Positions 26,118-37,949 of a stretch of 64,000 nucleotides of DNA are shown in pieces. A program made the translations under genes and the position numbers. The DNA comes from Sycobia sp. Sy_11 (lineage: Eukaryota > Arthropoda > Insecta > Hymenoptera > Epichrysomallidae): the NCBI GenBank assembly GCA_018907035.1, contig JACCIC010000002.1:3171001-3235000 (forward strand). Reading direction: 5' to 3'. The stretch's first letter is position 1. Each line of letters opens with the position of its first letter. A model generated the notes under the pieces. That model had not been told where the DNA came from. It saw nothing but the letters and a program-made list of their open reading frames with translations, and did not search any database.

Positions 26118-27409
26118 GTATATATATGCATAGACACGCCATTATCGATCCGTCACGCGGACAGGCGAGTCCGGGGCGCTGACGGGCGGGCCGCAAGACG
26201 CGACGGCGCGCTATCCCCTCGGGTTATACGCTCTATCGCGCGGAGAGGCGGGCGAGGATTCTGGCTTGGGCCGGCTATAAACTTACGTCGGAAGCCCGGA
26301 GGACAGGTGCGTAGGTGTGGGTAAAGGCAAGGCGCGTGTACACAGACGATCGCCTGCCAAGCGCAGGATGCGGCGTAAAATTTCGTAGCGGCCGGCAGAG
26401 ACGGCGGAGTTTGGACGGGGCCGACTGACTTTCCGGGCGCAGTTATGGTCCCGTTGTTGCCGTGTTGCTCTTTCGCGAACTAGACGCTGCCTGCTTGATT
26501 CGGCTTTTTTCGTGCTGGACTTGAGAGTCGTTGGCGCCCATTTCGGCATGGCAACGCGGCAAATTAAACGGTCAACAATCTCTATACTCGATTAAACATG
26601 TCTGTATCACCACGTCTATTAGATGTACTAAGGGTTCCTGCTGCTGTCACTCTGTACCTCAACATTTCTACGCTACGTTACGCATATGTAATGTTTAGAG
26701 TAGCGTTAACTTCGTATACTTGAAATTTGAAGTCCACTCTGTTTAACTCACGCAAGGGAACTGTCTACCTCTATCGCGTCAACGATGTCACTCAAATTAC
26801 CCAGGTGAATGAAGGCTTGGAATGTAACCTAAGTGCGGAGTCTGTTTGAAAATTTTATATGGCCACATACCAAGCATGTCTCACGTTTCAACTTATTCCA
26901 ATTAGTTTATAAGAACTATCAATTAATGGCTTCAGATTCAAAGGGCGATCAAAAATTTCCAAATACACGAATTTAATTATGATAATTACGCAAAAGACAC
27001 GTTCTAAGGGTGAATTATTGAGCCATAAAAGAATTAACGCTATCCTCAGAATGCCATCTATTCAAATATTAACGGTATTTGATCCTCCAATGAAAAAGTT
27101 TTTTTTTTTTTTTTTTTAACAATCTCACAAGTAAATAGCATTTAATTAATTCTCAAAAGGAGAAATAAAAAATCTGGAAAAGAATTATGCTCTCGGTCGG
27201 TCCATTTTGCCCTCATTTACCTCTGCTCAAATCTAGCTAATAGGAGCCCGCGAGCCCCGAAGCAGCCTTTGGAGACGTTAACCCAGGGAGTACTTTTAAT
27301 AAACGATCTCTTTATCTCTTCCCGTTGCAGCGATAATTGCGTGCGCGCGTAGCCTCGGCAAAGGGTTAATGAAGCTCTTCGTTCCCCTCCTCCCTGCGTC
27401 TCATCGCCG

Positions 27410-27431
27410 CTCTCTCTCTCTCTCTCTCTCT
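27410..27431. repeat. (CT)n microsatellite
   Basis: Eleven units; forms a convergent pair with the AG run at 27477. Confidence 0.95.
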
Positions 27432-27473
27432 ATCTCCGTTCTCCCTTTGTGCGCGGACTCTCTGTTCACTCGT

Positions 27474-27476
<3 letters not shown>

Positions 27477-27519
<43 letters not shown>
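27477..27519. repeat. (AG)n microsatellite
   Basis: Twenty-one units, 45 bases after a CT run, so the two can fold together. Confidence 0.97.
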
Positions 27520-27522
<3 letters not shown>

Positions 27523-27841
27523 AAAGCATCAGAGCTGCGCCGAGCCTCTCCTCCCGCGAACCACTCCCCCCCCCCGCCCCAAAGAGAATCGCTTTTAGCC
27601 GCCTGCGCACGTATGGGAATCAGTCAATAGCGGGTAAAATAGCGCATCGTGAATTCCGGCTACTGTCGAACAAACACGTGGATTAGAATCTCTGTGTTCC
27701 TCCCTCCATTCCCTGCCTCTCTCTCTCTCACACACACCCTCGCTCGCTCGATCGCTGGCGCAGTCGCTTACTTACTGGCTTTATCGCTGAGGCGAATCGC
27801 GTTATAGAGGATATACAGAGGGATCTCATATACATATCTCA

Positions 27842-27846
<5 letters not shown>

Positions 27847-27891
<45 letters not shown>
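27847..27891. repeat. (TA)n microsatellite
   Basis: About 22 AT units. Confidence 0.97.
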
Positions 27892-27894
<3 letters not shown>

Positions 27895-30575
27895 TTCGAA
27901 TGCAATGCATACAAGCCATAGGCCTGCTTGTGGATCTTGTGTGAATCTATATATATGTGCGTGCTCTCATCTTGTGTGCATTCAAATACAAGTTCGACGG
28001 ATGCACGTGGCGTATGCGTAAATGTACAGAATGCGATGTCAGAATTATCAGAATTGATAGGATTTTTGGTTAGACCAGCTTGTACGCGGAACGAAACCGG
28101 CCATTACTTGGAATCCATTAATGAGATACAATTTGCCATCGTTCTAGGATCATTACATTACTGCTTATCAATTTATGCGATCACTATGACGTCGACAAAT
28201 TATGATGTAAGTAAATTCACCATTTTATGTGGTCTTCAATGTTTTCACCATTTTACGTGACCATATTATATAGTTGAATTTCTTTGTCGGTATAAATTTT
28301 TTGTATTAAAAAGAATATCAATGATGTTTAAATTGTTAATATAGTCATGATTATACATTATCCAGTTGTAAATATGGAATAAATAAAGTTGATAATCTGA
28401 AATTGATAAATAGAAGGTATCATGAGAAGATTCAATTATGTTCAACAAATATTAAATTTCATTGATACAATTATTATACATAACTAAATTTCTTATACGT
28501 GTAAAAGCCGAATGATTAAATAATATGTCAACTGCATCGATAGGCATCAGAAAGGAATCATCAAATTTACATGAACTCAAAATCCGAAAACAGAACCAAC
28601 TTCAAAATCACTATCAAGAAGATTCCATATCATGAACCTTTAAAATTATGCAAACTTTCTGGAATTTCAAGAGCAACCTCTACTGCTATCCTCATGAACA
28701 TTTATATTACATTTATAAATAAACAAAATTTATTTAAAAATTAGAATCAAAAATTTAATTTAAACATTTTTGGAATCACATATAGATTACTCAATTCAAT
28801 AAATAAAGAATGAATTAACTTTGTACGACAGTGTCCACTCAATTTGAACTTTTTCAAATCCGTAGTCTAACTTGCTTCTAATAATGTATTTGCGCAATTC
28901 CTATGCATGAAACAAGAAACTATACGAACATGTTATGAGTTATCAGTGAATGTAATTACGAGTTGATTTGTAAAAACCTTGTTAAATTACATTGTGTAAT
29001 AAATTTTGAATAAATTGAGGCGAGTATCATTAAAACTGAAATGGAGTCTCTTAACTAAATTCTGATTACATTATTCCATAGTTTTTTTTATTGATTCTAG
29101 TTTAATCATTTACCTTTATACGTAACTGAACGATATGTTGAAGCTGACATATATGCATATGTATCTAGACATCAATGTTCACTCCATGAACATCCGGCAC
29201 GTATATATAGTCCTTATGAATATTTACCATTCTAAGGCTAGTTTTTGTCGAGAATGATGCCTGAAACGCCCAGAATCCAGCAAAATCCACCCTATGCAGT
29301 GGGAACTATATAGAGTTTTAACTCTTCAACATCATTAAATGATCGTTTTCGTTTGTTATTACGTTTTTTGTAACAGTCCGCATTCTATTCAGAGTTATAT
29401 TCAAAATCCCTTCTTATTTTCAGATGTGTACTAAATCTGACTTGTACAGGGTACTATGTATGCATACTGTGCTTAATCTAGATTTTTTCTTATTTCACTC
29501 GCAGGGATTCTCTTAACACTTTTGAATGATATTAAGTTTATTTCTTCCTGTTACCTGCAAGATTTGCTTTAGAGATCGTTATCGAATAACAGTTTTTTTT
29601 TTTTAAAGAAAATTTTTACTTTTCAAAATTTGAAATACGTATTTTACGAGATAGACACTGTTACTTATTACGAGAATGATATAGCATATACAATATAAAT
29701 AGTCGTTTTCCGATTAAAGATATCTATGAATTTATCAAAACAAGGATTCAGATTGTAATTAAAAATCCGCATATGGTAAGTACGAAAAATCTTTTGGAAT
29801 ATATAACAATGTGAAAGCTGTTGCTTTGAATTGACAGTATCAAGAAATGACTTAACATGTTGCGGTTGTCGAGTCTGACACGCCCAGAATCGGCAAAGAA
29901 ACATCATAAAATCACTGGCTGAGGGTAGAAAAAAAGGTATAAGAAGAAGAGAATTCGAATGTATCGAAGAAATTAAACGTTGCTTCGGTAAAAAAAAACT
30001 TGAAATAAGCAGAATATAGAGACTCTTCAGTTAATCAGAGTTTGATTGAAACATTTGGAAAGGAAATATTTATCTTCAGTTAGAAGTAAATCTATGATTT
30101 ACTTATTTTTATGTTAAATTAACTAAATATTTATTATTAATATATTATTTAGTATTAAAAAATAATTTTAGATAAATCATCAATAAAATTTAGAAAGTGG
30201 CAAGTTAATTTAGCTGTTTACACATTTTTAGTTATTTAAACATTGATCGTAATTATTTTAGAATTCAATTTTTCAGTGTAAACTTGTGAATTGAGTATTA
30301 AAATTCTGAACATTACTTACAATATCATTATTGCTTATGCTTAATGACATGCACAGCTAAGTTTCATACAGAAAGATTGTAAGGACATTTCTGTCTCACT
30401 ATTTTCTATCTTTCTTTTTCTCTATTTCTGTTTTCAAAAGGAGTAAATCACGCACTGCTCAAAAAAAAAAAAAAAAAACGAGCTCGTTAAAAGGGAAGCC
30501 TGAAATATAAGAGAGCGGAGAAAGGGAGGCGTACGAACGCTTCTCTAGGATCTGGAGTATCGGCTCACGCGCCGA

Positions 30576-30597
30576 TATATATATATATATATATATG
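30576..30597. repeat. (TA)n microsatellite
   Basis: Eleven TA units at the start of the 30.6-33.0 kb repeat cluster. Confidence 0.93.
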
Positions 30598-30742
30598 CAT
30601 GTATATAATATATGGGAAAATCAAATCGCTATTTCTTTTGTCCTCAGCGAATAATGTACTTTCAACGTGCGCGTGCATTATATCGTCACAGTTGCCCGAT
30701 GCGTACAATATGACGGATGGCGTTGTTGCGCAAGGTGGTAAG

Positions 30743-30744
<2 letters not shown>

Positions 30745-30788
<44 letters not shown>

Positions 30789-30806
30789 CTCTCTCTCTTT
30801 CTCTCT
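30745..30806. repeat. (CT)n microsatellite
   Basis: Long CT run with two interruptions. Confidence 0.97.
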
Positions 30807-31200
30807 GGTCTGCCGGTGCTCCGCAGAAGGCTAGGAAGAAAGACCGATAGTGGGGGAGAAAAAGGCAAGATTAGCATTCCGCCCCCCTCCCCCCCATCGG
30901 CGATGTAAATACCTCGCGAGGCGCCGTGTCGTCGTCTTGGGTGAAAGTCCCTCTTCTTTATTATCTAAGATGTGGCGCGCGCGCGCGCGCGCGAGTACAT
31001 AGAGCAGACGAGAGGACGGGCCAGAGGTGAGATCGATAAATTCCGCGGCGCGCGCCCGTGTCGTAACCTTTCTTATTTTTTTCTTGTTCCCTCCCCGTTC
31101 ATTTACTGTACGGCACGTCGAGCGCGCGCCGGATTTTATCGAGAGAACCGATCTGCGCGAATTTTCCAAGACATCGCACCGCGTTGCGAACGCTCACACA

Positions 31201-31201
<1 letters not shown>

Positions 31202-31269
<68 letters not shown>
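31202..31269. repeat. (TA)n microsatellite with one interruption
   Basis: Two TA blocks in opposite register, split by a single TATTATAT junction. Confidence 0.97.
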
Positions 31270-31271
<2 letters not shown>

Positions 31272-32010
31272 TATTTATATTTATATATAGAAAGTTCGAG
31301 CGAAGCGCTCTAATCCCCCCCCCTCTCAACCCCTTCGCGCTGTTTTATACGGTCAAGGGGAGAACTCGGCGCACCTCGGGTTCATCTAAACAGGGATGTG
31401 AAAACGTGAATTTTTCGAAGATAATGATGATATTTAATTATACTATATGTTATACCGTTACGTTCGTCTTATGTGATGACTGCACAATCTTTCAAAATGG
31501 GATAAATGTACATAAATTTGGTTCTTTTTTTAGTATAAATAAATCCGTGTATGTGTATATTATATACATATACATCTCGACACTCAGAATAAGTTTAGTG
31601 TAGATCAATATTTTTTTATTGATCTCTCGATATTGTTATCTCTGTATTTTTGAATTTCTTTACATAATAATTATGACGAATCAGTAAATTATATGATCAT
31701 TATGAGGCAAAATTAACGAAAATCTTTTGGTTCTATCCATATTTTCATGTGTGCCACATTATGTACATCTGAATTCCAAGATAATTGCAGATACTCAACA
31801 AAAATTTGTATGCAAAAAAGTTTATTATATAGATTTGACTCTTGCACATGATAGTAAAATTCCAATTTTCATATTTGGCAATTTATGTTTCTCTGCATAT
31901 ATACATATATATTCTTGAAAATATGTAATTTATAAAACCAAGAGTACCGAGACGCCTTAAATAAATAGTCTTAGAACTCAGCAGACCTGGCACAAAAATA
32001 AAATAGGTAA

Positions 32011-32011
<1 letters not shown>

Positions 32012-32053
<42 letters not shown>
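32012..32053. repeat. (CT)n microsatellite
   Basis: About 21 CT units. Confidence 0.97.
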
Positions 32054-32054
<1 letters not shown>

Positions 32055-32187
32055 ATTATGAAGCAACGCTACCTTGACTCTCTCCGGCAACCATCAATAG
32101 CAGTACAGTGGTAAGTTAACAAAACTCCTGAAGCGGTACAATGCGTGAACACATGTGTGTACGTGTACGCGTGCGTGCGTGCCTGCG

Positions 32188-32210
32188 CGTGTGTGTGTGT
32201 GTGTGTGTGT
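32188..32210. repeat. (GT)n microsatellite
   Basis: Eleven GT units within a longer GT/GC-rich alternating purine-pyrimidine stretch (32150-32226). Confidence 0.95.
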
Positions 32211-32376
32211 GAGTGTGCGCACACACATCCTCTCATGAGTATCCCGCGAGTACGCGAGCTTGTTCAGTACACGTGTATTAAGAGCGAGAGAATGGAAGGG
32301 TGTGAGAGAGGTAGGCAGGGGGACAGAGATATGGAGACGTCGGCGCAATCAGATCTCGGCAGATCTGCGGAGAGGC

Positions 32377-32381
<5 letters not shown>

Positions 32382-32465
<84 letters not shown>
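32382..32465. repeat. Compound (TA)n(GA)n microsatellite
   Basis: TA run (32382-32429) passes directly into an AG run (32430-32465). Confidence 0.97.
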
Positions 32466-32468
<3 letters not shown>

Positions 32469-32753
32469 GGGACAACAAGCACCCGTTGTCTATATGTATA
32501 TAAAGGAGAAGAAGAAGAATAGCGGTAGTACCCACTAGCTGAGACATCTCCTCGGTCGCCTGGAGAATCATAACGCACCTTTGCCCCCCCCCCCTCCTCG
32601 TTCCCTCCACCCACAAGCAGGTGGAAGACCCGACGAGTTGTGCATCATGCACACGTACACGGACGTATAGGCGAGAGCGTACATCTCCCGACGGAGAGTA
32701 ACCTGTCTGAACAACTTTGTGCCGGTGAGCTGTCTTCTCTTTGCTCGCCCCTT

Positions 32754-32756
<3 letters not shown>

Positions 32757-32800
<44 letters not shown>
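32757..32800. repeat. (CT)n microsatellite
   Basis: Twenty-two CT units. Confidence 0.97.
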
Positions 32801-32803
<3 letters not shown>

Positions 32804-32927
32804 CTGTCTCTTATGCCACGCGCGCGCTGGTTCCCCGGAATCTCATTGGATGACAGATATGGTTTCGCACGCTTCAAGCTCGTGCGCGTAATACTCTCTA
32901 TATACATGTATACATACACCGGGAGCT

Positions 32928-32931
<4 letters not shown>

Positions 32932-32955
<24 letters not shown>
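32932..32955. repeat. (CAG)n trinucleotide run
   Basis: Eight CAG units. Open frames across it are not supported as coding. Confidence 0.95.
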
Positions 32956-32959
<4 letters not shown>

Positions 32960-32999
32960 GGAAACAAGATACACGAAAGCGAGAAGATAGGATTGAGCG

Positions 33000-33030
33000 A
33001 GAGAGAGGGAGAGAGAGAGAGAGAGAGAGA
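33000..33030. repeat. (AG)n microsatellite
   Basis: AG run, inverted relative to the CT run at 32757. Confidence 0.93.
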
Positions 33031-36000
33031 CAGATCCAGACTTCGAGGACGACGACGGCACAGTTTCGAACTTGTTCTGACCAGCTACGCAAGGGGAAAG
33101 CGTTCGGGATGAAGGCGGGAACGAGGAGGCTCGAGCGGCATCCACCGAGATATGTTTGGTCTATCGCCAACAAAATGTTGACCAATTGTAAATGTCTTGC
33201 TCTCTTTTTTCTACTTGAGCTTATCGCACACCTGTGGCGTATGGGAGATCTGAACGATCGGCATGTAGAATGCCATCGGGCTGATGGAGCGATCAGTCGA
33301 TGTGGACCATCCTTTTATTCTTTTAAACAAGTGGCTTGTTTTGACGAATGGTAGATATAGACTCGGATGAAGTAAACCGACCGTCAGGCTCGGCTGCTTC
33401 GAAGATATCGATTCTGTGAGTTTATACTAATAATACATATTGATAGTAAATATAATTCTGGAGAAAAACACTAATTAAAGAAGTGCATACATGAAATTCA
33501 GACAAGATATCAGTGGGCCACTGTTCATAAAACGTGATTAATTCCTTATTTCAGTCAAAAAATAGGTATTCGCTTGATGAATTAGCCATAGATATTGCTG
33601 CTGAGAGTTTCATCTGAGTTGTTTATCATTCGGGTAATAGTAATATTTGGGTAAGCCGAATATTTGAATACTTGAATAAAAAAACGAACGAATCAAGGAT
33701 CTACGAAATTGAATAATATAGATTTTCAAATTATACTTTAGGAAGTTACAGTCATTTATGCATTAAGTAAATATTGCACAATTTTTTCCATAATCCAGAT
33801 CAAGTAAATTGGTCTTACGTATAAGAAATCAAACTCCAAATTTATTTTATCATTAGATTCAATGCGCTTAATATATGAACACATGAATAGTAATCAAATA
33901 TCCTTAAATTTGAGTATCCACAATTGTATTTTTAAAAATGAATTATCGGACTGCATACACAAGTGTAGTCCAAGTACTAATGTAAGTTTCTTAACATATT
34001 CTTTCTCTTGATCACCAATTCTATCCGTAGCTACCTTAAACATTATTAAATGTGAACCAGTAGAAGCCTGAATTAGTTCAATGTATATATACACTGCTTG
34101 AACAATCTTCTGAATCACCGAGTAATTATGCACTAATTCTTCAGTAAACAAGTTTCACCTGTTCACAATATTTTTTAATCATATCATCCAATGGCCTATT
34201 TATTGTGCATGCATTACAATAGTAAATCCCTGATATACATTCTAACAATATTAATTTTTAAGATTTATTAATTGGCAGTTTATTTATTAGTTATTTATTG
34301 ATTTAAAAGAAGAAGATTGGAGCTATTTAATGGGAAAATAATCTTATCGAGGAAAGTATATGCAATGATTTTTTACAATATTCTTAAATATTTGACAGCT
34401 AACTTTTTCAGCCTTGGACGAAATTGTTGCTTTCTTATCCCCGTATGCTCACTTATATTTATTAAAAGGTACACGGACAGGGCTGTTGCATCAAGACTCT
34501 TTCACAATTTCCTTTTCACGGTAAATACAATTTCGCCTTTCGCAAGTATTTAGACGAAAGTTTGAAAAGAGTTTGCTCTCTCGCATCTCTCGTCCCATTT
34601 CTACCTTCAGCGTTTAATTAAATAAAAGAGAGAGGAGGGGGGAGAAGAAAGCAAGAGGAGTATACGTGCAAATATAAAATCGAGACGGAAGGTTACTTAT
34701 TAAAATCATTCGATGAGGGATCACGTATAACGTTCCCGAGTCGAACAATGCTTTTTGAAGGAAATGAAATGTTCGACGACGGGGTGCACCGGGGTCGGGG
34801 ATAAGGAAAGAGCGAATAAGAGAGGGGGTGAGAGAATGAGAAATGAAAATGAAAAAAAAGGATCGTAATAAAGACGCAGAAAAGTATCAAAGGAAAAAGG
34901 TAATGCGGGAGAGAGCAGTACCCTAACAACACATAGCCGGAAACTCGCGTAACTCGGAGCTACCTTGCGTTGGGATGGGTGATAGCATAAGTTAATGGGG
35001 TGTTTGTAACTGACAGGTAGAATGCGCAGACATTTTTCCACGCCCGCGCGCGCGCGCGCGCGCACGCGCAGTGTCTCGTTAAAAGAATAAGCTACTCGTG
35101 TCTTTGAGCTCTTCTTTGTATCGCGCAGCGTTTTCATAATTAAGGATGTTTTGGCTCTCTTGCGCTGGAAACCGTCAGTAATCTAGGACCTGACAGCGCC
35201 GGGAATTAATCCTTCGGTATAGTTCTAATACTGCTGGTTGCGCCCCCGTCTTCGCCTCACCGGAGTTTGTAAAAGCTTCGTTGGGGATAAATTCGGCGCG
35301 TTTTATTTCTTTGTTATTTCAATTTTTGCTTTGTGCGCGCATTTAATTCTCTTTCGGCATAACGTTACTCTCTAGAATGAAGAAAGTTGAAATTTAGTCA
35401 AGTTATTCCTTAGAGCTTCTCATTCGGCTTTAATTTCAGTTTTTTCATGCGATTGAATGAACTATTGGGCAAATATGACTGACGAAATGAGAACCAGTAG
35501 ATCGTGTCCTTTTTTGATTTAATGCATATACTTTTTTTGAAAACTGCGTGAGCTTATCAACATGTAAATATAGTTAGACTCGATATATAGTATTATGCTA
35601 CTTCGTTTTCTAAATTTAAATGTTAAATTAAATTCACTCTTTTTACAAAGAGTGTCGCTAAAAAATTTCAAAAAGCACATCATTTTAAAGTTGCTAGACT
35701 AAATTAGAAGAAATTATGAAATATTTGTCCGCCGTGTGGCGCAAGTAGTGTCTGCGAATAATATTTTCAATCAATATTAATGTGGATTCAAGCAGACATT
35801 GCCTCACAATATGAGATGTCACCAGATATGGGTCATGAATTTGGACCACGTTGAACGAGCTTAAAAATATTCCTACCAACTTTTAGGACCCAAGTCTGTT
35901 CCATTCTCGAAATGTGGCACTTTGACAAATACAAATTAGAAATTCTATTTAATCGTTAGTCAGAGAAAGTTTGTAAATGAAAATAATTACTTTTGACGTA

Positions 36001-36920
36001 AGATAGTTATCATGTAAGAGAGTACAATATTTGAGACAAAGTTGTAGAAGCCGAGGTGCAATATACAAGGCAGAGAAGTTCTGCCAGACCTGTATAAATC
36101 TTCAGATATTAAGCCACGCAACTCTACAGATTTCAAGTTATCTTTATTTGAAATTTGGTCAAATTTTTACGTACTACGCGCTAATTAATACAATATCGGC
36201 TCATATTCAATTGATAATACGTATTGTTAAATATAAATTGATTAAAAATTTGTACATTCGAATGTTAATAGTTTCGTGAACCAAAAGTGGGCTGTTGTCT
36301 AAAAGAAAAACAACAACAACAGCATGTCCAATGTAACTACTAATTGTGCCATAGAATATAGTAGTAGAGCATGGAAAACAAGCTTGTTAGAATCGTACAC
36401 TTTACAGAATTCATTTTAAAAATAAGCAGAATTATCTTTTAGAACGACAATCTAAATCGCAACCCAAAGCCGATAAATTTTTGTCGCCACAATACAGCCT
36501 TTTTTCTACAAATATATCTTTTATTGTATTAAATAAAGAGCTTGTTAAAATTATATTCGGGCATAAAATATTAAATCCTAATCGTCTTTTCGTTGATATG
36601 CTCCCTTCGAAGAATAATTGCTAATCCGCGCTGTTTTATATATAGAGACAGAGGTCCCATTTTTAACATTATAAAAAGGGTAAAAAATCACTCCCTAAGC
36701 GTAGAATTTAAAATTCCTTTGTTCGAATGAGTGAGATTGTGAGCTCGCTTTTGTGCGCGCACTCTGAATAATTGATCTTACAGTATTGATGGCAAAAATA
36801 TACGGGGAGAGCCTTTGGGTATAGCGACAAAAAAAATGTAAGGCATATCGAACGCTCTGGAAAAAATCTCAGTATATCAGAAAATTTGATCCGTAATTCG
36901 AGGCTCTTTTACCGCCCCTT

Positions 36921-36924
<4 letters not shown>

Positions 36925-36987
<63 letters not shown>
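36925..36987. repeat. (TA)n microsatellite
   Basis: About 31 AT units, among the longest in the window. Confidence 0.97.
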
Positions 36988-36991
<4 letters not shown>

Positions 36992-37534
36992 CTCTTCCCC
37001 AACCAGCAGCAAAGTTTAATAACGCGGGAGGAGAGCCATCTCTTCCGAATAATTTTCGAACATCCCTCTTTATCCCGGAGCACAGCCGCATAACGTCAGA
37101 AGCGCCCCGGATTTCTAAAACATGAAGGAGAGAAAGAGAGAGAGGTAGAGCGGTAGAGGGACAAATCGAGAATCAAGGGAAGAATGGAAGGGGACTCGAG
37201 TAAGTGCGGTGGGAAAAAGGCGAGGAGTGAAAAAAAAAATGTAGCGCAGGAATGATTGAAACATTAGTATAAGCTTAATGGGACTCCCGGGAAGTTCTTA
37301 TCTTCGCGCGAGAGCGCCAAAAGGAGTAGAAGAGGCGGGCGAAGAGGGGGGGGGAGGGGTGGCTGGCGAAAAGGATCCACTCCGTCGTTCGCGGCTCTTT
37401 CTCTTTCTATTTTACAGCGGGCTTAAGACCCGCCTCGCGCGGGGCGTGAATGGAAAGCGATTTTCGCGCTATTATAACTTCAATGCTCGAAGCGTTTCCG
37501 CGACAGTGCGATGGGGAGGGACAATGGTTTGCTC

Positions 37535-37558
37535 TCACTCTCTCTCTCTCTCTCTCTT
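37535..37558. repeat. (CT)n microsatellite
   Basis: Twelve CT units in a CpG-rich island. Confidence 0.93.
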
Positions 37559-37915
37559 CCTCTCTCTCTTCCTCCCTCTTTCGCGCCATCCGCGCGCGAA
37601 TGAGAAGGTGAGCGGCCGAGATCTCTTAATCAACTTAGGGGGTGGGGGGTACGATTGTTTGCCGGAATTGGCGGAACGCGGCTCGCGCGCGCGCGCGCCC
37701 GCGACCCCCGACATTTTTCTCGCCGCAAATCCTTCTTCCGAAAAGATCCTTTCACTCTCCACCTTGTACGCGTGGCTATATCTTTACCCCCGCTATAGCG
37801 ATTCTCCTTTACGTAAACAAAGGAGGCACTTCCCCCAACCCTCCTTCAGTTTTCGGATTCTTTACAGCCGTGTTCGTCTGTATAAATCGCGTCCCGCGGC
37901 TTTTCCGAGCGTTGA

Positions 37916-37919
<4 letters not shown>

Positions 37920-37947
<28 letters not shown>
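37920..37947. repeat. (CT)n microsatellite
   Basis: Fourteen CT units in the same island. Confidence 0.93.

Positions 37948-37949
<2 letters not shown>

Noticed and set aside
31184..31603. 139-codon plus-strand frame
   Set aside because: IYIY run from the TA tract followed by unremarkable AT-rich sequence.
32927..32960. CAG run as a polyglutamine or polyalanine coding exon
   Set aside because: No conserved flanking peptide and both strands are open only because of neighbouring repeats.
32278..32967. 229-codon minus-strand frame
   Set aside because: Most of it is SL, IY and RE runs from CT, TA and GA tracts; no domain.
36765..36785. ATTGATCTTACAG as a solo end of the palindromic element family
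   Set aside because: Only the inner 13 bases match; the outer end is absent, so it may be chance.
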